Origin: Orobanche coerulescens
Lineage: Eukaryota > Streptophyta > Magnoliopsida > Lamiales > Orobanchaceae
Length of the DNA: 64,000 bases
Direction: 5' to 3'
Assembly: GCA_033398695.1 (NCBI GenBank)
Contig: CM065802.1
Span: forward strand, 210,075,096-210,139,095
Shown: one piece after another, positions 55,970 to 64,000 of the stretch
How the letters are laid out: each line of letters opens with the position of its first letter
Numbering within the stretch: the stretch's first letter is position 1
The notes under the pieces: model-generated
What the model was told of the DNA's origin: nothing
What the model saw: the letters and a program-made list of their open reading frames with translations, nothing else
Database searches by the model: none
Translations under genes and position numbers: made by a program

Positions 55970-58900
55970 TGTAATATCCGCAATTTTCGATTTTCGGTAA
56001 ATTTCTTTTTTTCGGTCGGAGTCCGTTTTGACGACTCGCTCATGTCCGTTTCGTCATTCTGAGAATGATTAATTCTACACTTTTTGACATCCGAGTTCGT
56101 TTCGGTGTCGTTTTGTTGAGTTCCGTGCTTTTTAGCGACTTTTTCCGCGCTTGAGTTCGATTCTTGCGAATCTCGCTCAAACTGCTTCGAGTTTCCAAGA
56201 AGTCCGTTTAACTTTGTTAGACGTGTTGTGAACTTCGGTTTGGTTATTCGATCACGTATCGTGATTTCCGGCGTTTTGGGCCATTTTGTAATTTCTTGAA
56301 AGTTACGTATCCGTATCTGTAATGGTTGTCTCGACCGCTTTCTTGGTCGCGTATGACTAAATATGGTATTACGCTTTCATTTAGAGTCGTTTATGTCGTC
56401 CGTGAACTTTTCGTGTTCGCCCGCGGCGTTTCGGAAATCGGGTCGCCGAGCCCTCGACGGTTATGGATCGCCGGACGGTGGATCGGGCCGGACGGTGGCG
56501 GATCGCCGGACGACAGGGCACCGCCGGACGGTGCGCGAGATCCGCGAAGCGCACGCCACGGCCGGAAGGTCGCTACGCTAACCGGCAGTGTAGCGACGCT
56601 AATGGGCCGCCTAACGACGCCATCGGCCCGGGCAAAGGGGGTTCCCGAGGTTCTGGACGCGGTCAGGAGCGGCAGGTAGCGCACGCTAAGCCGAGCGTAG
56701 CGCGCGCTAGTCGGCAGCGTAGCGCACGTCTCGGCCGGCTAGCGACGTTACTGGCCGGCGATTCGATCCGGTGGCTACCGGATGTGCCGCTAGCGCGCGC
56801 AGGATTCCGGCCGTAGCCCACTCTAGCGGGAGTCGCGTCGACAGGTAGGTCGGCAGGGTATGTCGGTGAAGCCGGGACGTGTGGGCCCTGGCCGAGGGTA
56901 CTGCCGATCTCGCCGATAGCGCACGCTAGTCCGGGAAGGCTAGCGACGCTAGTCCGCCCAAGATAAATGTGGCTCAAGATCACATTTCACTTCACTTTTC
57001 TCTTCCTTCCTTCTCCGTCCGAGAATGGCGATTCTTGGGTGACGAAGCCATGTTGTTTAACAACAAATCCATGTATTCCTTGAGTTCATAACATCAATCG
57101 ATCGTCCGTTATCAACCTTTGATCCAGCGAATCAAGGTAATCTTCCTTAGAACCCTAATTTCGTGAATTTGGGGATTTTTGCATTTTCGTCCGATTCGTT
57201 CCGTGTTGTTGATTAATTCATGATGGGTATGATTAATCTTGGTAGTATTCTTGTGTTTAACATCATTTAATCCATTGTTCTTCGTCGAATCGAAGTATAT
57301 TTCTTGATTTCCTTCGAATTGACTTTTCGGGGGATTTGTCCCCGATCTCGTTTTTCATCCATTTTCGATGGATCGATTATGGTTAAATGATGTTGTTAAA
57401 CATATTCTATGGATTGTATATCCATATTTCAACTTGGAATTCCATTTTCGTGGTTTGACGGAACGAATCGTGTTCTTGGCCGTTTGGGGGGAAATCCGTG
57501 AACTTTCGTCATTCGTTCTTTGAATTCAACGGCTTTGAGTCGTGTTATGGAATTCATTTCATTGTTATTATTTGTCCTTCGTAGTTTATGAACGTGAGTT
57601 GGCGTTCGGTGGAGTCGGCGGGTTCGTAGTCGGTTCGGGCCAACCTACTTCGGTCGATTCTCCGCGTTGTTCTTATTCGAGGCAAGTACCTTGCCCATAC
57701 TTTTCTCGTTTTATGGATATGATGATCGGTGGTCGTCTTGATGTGTTTGTTTGGTTATTTGAAATAAAGTTTCAAAGGATTTCGGTTTGGCCTCGTTAAA
57801 GGCTTTCTTTCAAAACGAGTGTGATTTGTGAACGGTGTTTTGAGAATTGATTATAATTTGGTTATTTCGAACGTTGAAGGATTTTATGATGATACTCCTA
57901 TTGTTTAAGTTATGGAATCGTGTATTCCTTATTTAATCTTGTTATTGTATTTTTGAAGAGTTTGGTAATGGTGTCGAGTTAATGGCCATCTCTAGTGAGT
58001 ATTCTTAATGAACTTACATTCTTAGCATGTTAGTATTGCATGAGTAACGTGTGTGTGTGTGTATGCTCACTACGGGTTAGACTCGACGGGGTCTCGGTAG
58101 GGTTCCACGAAGCTGTGGGACCGCGAGCTTGCTTTTAACCACTGTGGGTTAGATCCGACGGGGTCTCGGCAGGATCCACGAAGCCGTGGGTCCGCGGTTA
58201 ATTGTGGTGCATTTTACAAATGTGGTTTGATCATTGGCATTTCCGAAATGAGTGCTTTTGAACGGTTTTCATGATTGCATGCATTGACTAAGTGTGTAAG
58301 AGGTAAGTGTTCGTTTGGCTTACTTGGCTAGGATGGCACTGGAGTATTTTGTTGTTTGATTTAAATCCTTTATTTGTGGATTTTGATGTTGGGATACAGA
58401 CCTTGTGATCGTTCTTGTGTACTGTGAGTTGCTAAGATTAGGGGCTAAAATCCCAACGTTTTTGTAAAAGTCATTTTACGGATTTGGGGCTAAAATCCCA
58501 ACGGTTTGGTAAATATCATTTTTCGGGAAGTAAACCTTTGGGGCGGTGACCCCCTTTTATCTTTTGGATTTTGAAAAGTAGGATTTGATAATCCTAAATT
58601 GTTTTCTATTAAAACTCTCGATGGCATTCTAAACCGTTTTATAAATTACTTCCATTGATTTATGATGTTTCGATTTTGAAATGTTTTCTCAAAACCCTTG
58701 CCTCGGGAAGTACTTTTCGTTTCGTTTGGATCTTTGAGGATCCTCGGTTATTGTTATTCGTGGAATGTGAATTGTATGGCTCGTATTTGCACTTTGTTCT
58801 TGCACTAGCAAAACAAAGGAGTTTGCTAACCCCCGAGTATTCGGGGTGGATGTGTGTTTTGCATTCGTGTTTGGAGCATAACACGTGGTCGGCACGAAGG

Positions 58901-59200
58901 ATGATGAAAGATGATCGATACTAATCACATGAGGAACCGTACATCGTGTGTTGGTTCGGCTTGTACTTTATTTTCCGTTGCTATATTGTTCCGTTATGCA
59001 GGGTGTGGTTGTATTTTGTCCCCTGCGTGGGCATGAGTTGTATTTGAGTTGTATGTAATTGTGGAAAGACCAAATCGGTCTACTGAGTCATTTAGCCTTG
59101 AAGGCATTGTCGAGATGTTAAATGTTGTTACCAGCCTGGTAGATCCTCGAGGAGAGGGTCTACGGCGTGTAATATCCCTGAGTGGATTGGGGGTGTTACA
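55970..59200 (+). mobile_element. Solo LTR S (3.2 kb)
   Basis: TGTAATATCCGC...GGGGGTGTTACA flanked by TGCAT on both sides (55965-55969 and 59201-59205), with no primer site, polypurine tract or internal region. This is the footprint of recombination between the two LTRs of one element. The ends match R1 and array T, but the upstream motif array differs (TAGCG(A/C)(A/C)CGCTA types, about 56560-56945) and the middle is strongly diverged. Two hairpin units lie at 58101-58193. Confidence 0.92.
58101..58193 (+). repeat. Two hairpin units in solo LTR S
   Basis: GGTTCCAC/GTGGGACC (58101-58122) and GGATCCACG/CGTGGGTCC (58172-58193), each preceded by GACGGGGTCTCGG. The third pair is T-A in one and A-T in the other, so pairing is preserved. 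Confidence 0.7.
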
Positions 59201-59205
59201 TGCAT

Positions 59206-59679
59206 CACATGGGTCCGAATGCCTCGTAGAGGTACAACCTTTGAAGACGTATTAATTAATTAAATTTGTGAGTAGCTCATATAAATTTATGAACTTGCAA
59301 CATCTTTAATATGGAAAATACTTAATAAAGAAAGAAATATAATTAATAAATTAGGATTTAGATGAAAAGTACAGTATTATTTAGTGGACCGAATTAATAT
59401 TAACGGACTCAATTATATCATAGCAAGTTGAGATCCATTAGGATTCATAATACTAATCCTCCCGTAGATTGCCCATAATAGATATACAAATACTAGAAGT
59501 AGAAGGGAAATGATTGTTCGAATCTTGGGAAGAAGAACACAAAATCTCTCTGGATTTTTGCTCTATTTTCCGGCTCTCTCTCACAAAGTTGTAGGAATAA
59601 TTCAATCACTTATAGAAAAATTACCTTTTAAATTGGATGAAAAAGCATTTTTCATTAGTTGTTGAAGTGATGTAGAATA
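59206..59679. other. AT-rich spacer without recognisable features
   Basis: No ORF, repeat or motif that I can support. Confidence 0.5.
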
Positions 59680-59810
59680 TTTTTTTTACATCAATAGTTC
59701 AAGGAACCAATGTAAGTCCACTTACTACATCAGGTCCTTGAACAATCGATATAAAAACCGGACTTACTACATTAAGTCTTTAACGAGCCGATCTAAAAAG
59801 TGGATATACT
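59680..59810 (+). repeat. Possible subterminal repeat remnant of another CACTA element
   Basis: Three ~42-bp units begin ACATCAATAG, ACATCAGGTC and ACATTAAGTC, and end in CACTTACT, GACTTACT and GGATATACT. The first folds as ACATCAATAGTTC...GGAACCAATGT, resembling CACTA subterminal hairpins. Weak evidence. Confidence 0.35.
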
Positions 59811-60564
59811 TGTAATATCCGCAATTTTCGATTTTCGGTAAATTTCTTTTTTCGTCCGGAGTCCGTTTTGACGACTCACTCATGACCGTTTCGTCATTTC
59901 TAGAATGATTAATTCTGCACTTTTTGTCATCCGAGTTCGTTTCGGTATCGTTTTGTTGAGTTCCGAGCTTTTTAGCGACTTTTCCGCACTTGAGTTCGAT
60001 TCTTGCGAATCTCGTCCGAAACTGTTGTTTCGAGTTTCTCGTAAGTTCATTTAATGTTATTATTCATGTTGCGAGCTTTGGTTTGGTGTTTCGATCGCGT
60101 ATCGTGATTTTCGGACGTTTTGGGCCATTTTCGTAATTTCCCAAAGTTTTGGGTAATTACTTCCGTTGTTGAATTCCGAGCCTTCGGATGGTCGGAATTG
60201 TGTGTTCTCTTAGCTCTTAGATTCGGCTTTGCGAGTACGTCAGAATCAGATCATCGATTCGTATTCGTGTTCGTTTCGGGGTCGCTCGGCCGTCGAGTTG
60301 GCTCCCGCCGAGTCATGGCCGGCACTGGGCCTCAGCCGCACCGCCGAAGTCACGGCCGCAGAGTGCTCGGCAGCCTTCGCCGAGTCACGGTCGGCAGTGA
60401 TCGGCAGCTCCGCCGAGCAAAGCCGCACCGTAGGGCCGCGGCACATGCCGGGCAGTGGCCTCGCACACTCGTGGCATTTTTCGCCAACCCGATCGCACGG
60501 TGCCGCGCACACGCCGGCCGAGCCGCGCACACCGCCGACCACCGGGAGCCATTTTGGGCCTCGT
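59811..60564 (+). mobile_element. 5' part of LTR L, interrupted by element D
   Basis: Starts TGTAATATCCGC and follows R1 closely, including the GCCGCGGCACA motif region, until 60564, just before where the TATA box would be. The rest must lie beyond element D, outside the window. Confidence 0.88.
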
Positions 60565-61662
60565 TGTCACGGCTTAGAGTTTGCTATGCTCCTAAGCGCC
60601 GTGCGGCCTAGCAACCTCGTGCTAGTCAGCCTTAAACACTCCGAATTTGGCTAAGTATGAAAGTAGGCACAACGAAAGAGAGGCAATGGTTGATGGAAAG
60701 TTTTCTTCCACTAAGTTGCAAAGAGATTACAAAGTGTTTCTTACAAGTGAGTACCCAAGGATGGCTGCAAATGAGCCCCAACATCCCTATTTATACTACC
60801 TCCTATCACTAGAACCTTCCTCCACCTCCTCATTTGGAGGCTTCTATACCCTCCTACACTATTACAAAATCTAGAGTGTTCTAAGTACAAAAGCCTTTAC
60901 AAATGTCTAGAATCATCTACTAGATTACAAGTCTTGACTCATCCAAGAGTCTCTAGCACCTTCCACATATTTCCGGGTACTTCTGGCTTGTTCGATCCGA
61001 CCCGGCCCGCTCGGCCCGACCCAGCCCGTCTCCATGTAACCCGACCCGATCCGGCCCGGCCTTCCACACATGCCTCCGGATTAATCTTTGATGTTCTGGA
61101 CCATCCCGGCCCGTTTCTGGAATGTTCCGAGTATAATTTCCGTACAGTGGACTCCTCAGCTTTCCAATGTCCACTGCCATCATGAGGCATTATCCCGCTA
61201 AGCCTATTATAGGGGGAGGATGCTCCGTGCATCCCTCGCGCGCCGCCCGCGCGCGCGCCCAGCGCCTCGCGCGCACCCCTCGCGGGTGTCCGTCGACCGT
61301 GTCCGAGTCTAGGCCCGCGGATGTGCCTCGTCTCGTCATCTTGTCCCGCATTGTCCCGAAGTGGCGTGCCTGTCCGCTGCACTCGTCCGTTCGGTTCCTG
61401 GCGTGCCTTGTCCAGCCGCCCAGGTTGTCCCGCATCAGGCCTGATGGCCTTGTCCCTCGGTCGGGCACTCTGTCTTGGCTGGCCTCGCTTGCTCGGCCAT
61501 ACATCCACGCATGCCGCGCCACACGGCTAAGTCCTCGCTTGGTTGTGCCGATCCACACGGCCTAGTTTTCCCGAACGTGCCCGTGCACGTTGATCTCACA
61601 ACTCACACTCCTCGTGCGGGTCTGGCCCGAGCACTCGTCGGTCATTTCTCTCGGGCGTGACA
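60565..61662 (-). mobile_element. 3' LTR of element D
   Basis: Plus-strand ends are TGTCACGGCTTAG and GGGCGTGACA. 1098 bp. A minus-strand TATA box (TATAAATA) lies at 60788-60795. The left flank CTCGT (60560-60564) should be the target duplication, but the partner is outside the window. A plus-strand frame of 75 codons at 60647 is antisense to the promoter and not a gene. Confidence 0.87.
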
Positions 61663-62343
61663 CTCTCCCCGCCTGCCTGCCGACGCCCCCATCGACGCGT
61701 GTTGCTACTCGGTGCTTGATGTACCGCATTAATCCTGCATAAGACATCGGCATTTCCTCTTGATCGCCTTCTTCAAATCGAAGTGTCGTCATCGTCACAG
61801 ACGGGACTTGTTCCACAGTCAAGGGGATAATGATGGGTTTGTTCTGACCGTTCGCCCATAGTGTCTTTGCTTTTAGGAAAAAGGCAAAATTGTTCTTCTC
61901 TAGGAAGTCCATTCCCAAAATGAGATCCCGATCGTCCATCGTAGTGACTTTGAAGTGCACTCGACCTTCCCAGTCTCCGAGCACGATTCGCACCCGCTTG
62001 TCGCCCCGTGACCTGCATCGGGTCCGTTGTTTGACTTCATCCAGCCCTTGCATGGCTGCACAAGTAGTCCCAATCTCTTGGCTTCGGCCTCAGTCATATA
62101 GTTGTAGTCGGCTCCCGTGTCGACCAAGGCCTTGATGGGTTGGTGGTTGATGGTTCCTTCCACGAACATCAACTTGCTTCCTCGCGGTCCCTCGCTGCCT
62201 GCACTGACGACAGAATTAAGTTGTTGAATCGTGCTTACCTGGTGCACGTCCGTGTGATCAGTCGTTGGCCCCTCACATTCGGCCATGGCGTTGAGCTTCC
62301 CCATTTTCGGACAGTCCTTCATCCGATGAGCTCCGCCGCACAT
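61663..62343 (-). pseudogene. Element D protease region, ending directly at the 3' LTR
   Basis: The minus strand encodes a zinc knuckle CFMCGGAHRMKDC (C-x2-C-x3-H-x4-C; about 62310-62352), a linker, then retropepsin ALVDTGADYNYMTEAEAKRL and, in a second frame, RDLILGMDFLEKNN, the protease end. An acidic stretch (TTLRFEEGDQEEM) follows, and the frame runs on without a stop into the LTR. In complete relatives this linker leads to RT. Here RT, RNase H and integrase are absent and the purine-rich tract comes next. Confidence 0.82.
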
Positions 62344-62449
62344 AAAGCATCCTCGTTGGTCGGGAGCGCCCCTGCGTTCACCCGAGTTGTATGGCTTGTC
62401 CGCGTCATATTGCGGTCTCGTCCCTAATCTGCCACGTGATGGTTGGCCG

Positions 62450-63595
62450 TTGTCAGATCTTGACGTGCGGGTGTCTCCCCGCCTTTGGCTTGACCTCGCC
62501 GCGGCTCCTTCCTCTTCTCGAATCGGCTAGGGACTCGGCCACTTTGATTGCCTCGTTGAAAGATTTCACCTCACGGCTTTGTACTGTCCCCGACCCAACT
62601 CGGTAGTCCATCCAGAAGAAAAATAGTCGATCATCCCTGGCCATGTCCTAATCAAGCATGATCGATGTAAAGTCCCGAACATAGTCCCGAATGGTAGTCT
62701 TGTGCTTGAGCTCGCGGAGTTTCTTCCTTGCCTCATAGCATGTGTTCTCGGGATAGAATTGTGCCTTGAGTTCCGACACGAACTCGTCCCAAGTCCCGAT
62801 CGGTTGGCAAGTCCCTTTCGTAACACCGCCTGCCGATGACGCCACCACAGCCGGCATCTTCGGCAAGATATAGTGCGGCTCGCCGTACTTTGGCCTTCTC
62901 GTCCGTCACCCTGCACCATCAAAGTAAAGTTCCATTCGCCACAGAACTCCTCGATTGACTTGGCATCCCTCTTGCCAATGAACTCCTTGGGTTTGGGGAC
63001 CTCAACCCTTGGTCCTCGAACTCGCCCCGCCAAATGTGTTGCCCATTCGGCCCACCATTCGAGTTGGTGCCCGAGTTGCTCGCCCGACAGATTTTATCAC
63101 AAAAATCTTCGAAACGTTTGGCACTTACCTCGCAAAACTCGGCATACTGCTTGCGTATCTCCGTGATGCTGGCTGCCACATGATCCTCGATCGTTGCTAG
63201 CTCCTTGCGCAACGAGAGTTGTTCCCTCTTGAAGGTCTCGAGCTGGCCCAACGTGTGCCCTTCCAGTTGGCCAACAGCTTTCTCGAGAGTACCCACGCGT
63301 TCCTCCGTGCTCAATTGGGTGTTAGTGATGCGCTGCCCAAGAGCTTCGATGTCGTCCTCGATGTCGGGTAGGCGGTTTGCTAAGGTGAGTATGATCTTTC
63401 GGATGTCTTCATCCTCAAGAAGTCGGCTTCGTGCCGGGTTCTCCTCAGGTTGCGGCGGCACCACACCGCGTGCCTTGCTCTTGCCACGCTTGGCTTTCCC
63501 TTCAGCTGGGACTTCTCCACGTCCCCGGACCTTGTCAGCCTCTGTGACTCGTCCGTCCTCCACATTGATGCTCGCCGATCCGTCTCGGCCATGAT
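62450..63595 (-). pseudogene. Element D gag
   Basis: The minus-strand frame 63595-62919 has a basic linker (KAKRGKSKARG), a long coiled-coil-like region (DIEDDIEALGQRITN, VGTLEKAVGQLEGH, LRKELATIEDHV) and a Ser/Gly-rich end. After frame changes come PKPKEFIGKRDAKSIEEF and the capsid core GTWDEFVSELKAQFYPEN, YEARKKLRELKHKTTIRDYV, then VKSFNEAIKVAESLADS. This matches gypsy gag with a DFxxxLxxQFYPxN core, as in chromovirus relatives. At least two frameshifts. Confidence 0.8.
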
Positions 63596-63674
63596 GATGC
63601 CTGCTGATCGTTAGCGTCGACTCCCACAGTCTTGCACACCTCCTTGTGTGGCTAACGATGTCTCCGATACCACT

Positions 63675-64000
63675 TGTCACGGGCTTAGAGTTTGCTATGC
63701 TCCTAAGCGTCGTGCGGCCTAGCAACCCTCTTGCTAGTCAGCCTTAAACACTCCGAATTTGGCTAAGTATGAAAGTAGGCACAACGAAAGAGAGGCAATG
63801 GTTGATGGAAAGTTTTCTTCCACTAAGTTGCAAAGAGATTACAAAGTGTTTCTTACAAGTGAGTTCCCAAGGATGGCTGCAAATGAGCCCCAACATCCCT
63901 ATTTATACTACCTCCTATCACTAGAACCTTCCTCCACCTCCTCATTTGGAGGCTTCTAGACCCTCCTACACTATTACAAAATCTAGAGTGTTCTAAGTAC
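63675..64000 (-). mobile_element. 5' LTR of element D (cut by window end)
   Basis: Matches 60565-60889 with few differences. On the minus strand the primer site GTGGTATCGGAGAC (63661-63674) lies next to it, a variant of the tRNA-Met site. The rest of the LTR and the target duplication lie outside the window. Confidence 0.87.

Noticed and set aside
56326..56983. GC-rich overlapping frames of 97-117 codons in solo LTR S
   Set aside because: Open on both strands through the CG-rich motif array; typical of composition, not of genes.
60647..60874. 75-codon frame present twice (also 63759)
   Set aside because: Duplicate because it lies in both LTRs of element D; antisense to the element and covering its TATA box.

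Overview
The window is a heterochromatin-like stretch of a flowering-plant nuclear genome. The evidence is the set of plant repeat lineages present (a Del/Tekay-like chromovirus, other Ty3/gypsy and Ty1/copia elements, a CACTA/En-Spm transposon with a Ulp1-like protease gene, an L1-type LINE) plus a nuclear copy of part of the plastid trnL(UAA) intron. A eudicot is plausible, but the species cannot be told. I found no host gene, rRNA, tRNA or CRISPR. All recognisable coding sequence belongs to transposons and nearly all of it is broken.

Layout. 1-6271: large coding-less LTR element R1 (about 3.0 kb LTR, 3.0 kb internal region). 6272-8450: a related, truncated, inverted LTR (E). 8452-8996: LINE reverse-transcriptase debris. 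About 9.0-49.05 kb: a CACTA element whose transposase-associated gene has its 5' exons at 9142-13121 and its last two exons at 48166-48448. Between them lies a nest of retrotransposons: element A (14141-47346, target duplication TGGGA); inside A, gag-only element B (16813-44821, minus strand); inside B, two independent insertions. These are the tandem LTR-internal-LTR-internal-LTR array T (18057-31922, one GGGGC duplication) and the Del/Tekay-like element C (33722-43204, minus strand, GAGAG duplication). 49050-54312: a 3'-truncated copia element (K, minus strand) joined to the CACTA subterminal repeats. 54313-55969: AT-rich DNA with a 355-bp tandem duplication. 55970-59200: a solo LTR (S) with TGCAT duplications. 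59811-60564: the start of another LTR (L), broken by element D (60565 to beyond the window end, minus strand), which carries gag and protease but no reverse transcriptase, RNase H or integrase.

How the parts fit. R1, T, A, S, L and probably E belong to one superfamily of long-LTR elements. R1 and T have a tRNA-Met-like primer site, a polypurine tract and TGT...ACA termini but no protein genes. Their primer site, LTR termini and the palindrome plus polypurine tract before the 3' LTR match those of C, so a Del/Tekay chromovirus is the likely protein donor.

The most interesting signals are: (1) tandem bulged hairpins in the LTR region downstream of the TATA box, where stems differ between units and subfamilies but pairing is kept; (2) the tandem T array with one target duplication; (3) three kinds of reduced element (no genes, gag only, gag-protease only); and (4) a strong tendency for differences between sister copies to fall at CAG/CTG/CCG sites. 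The last pattern looks like a sequencing or base-calling artefact and weakens inferences from frameshifts and divergence.
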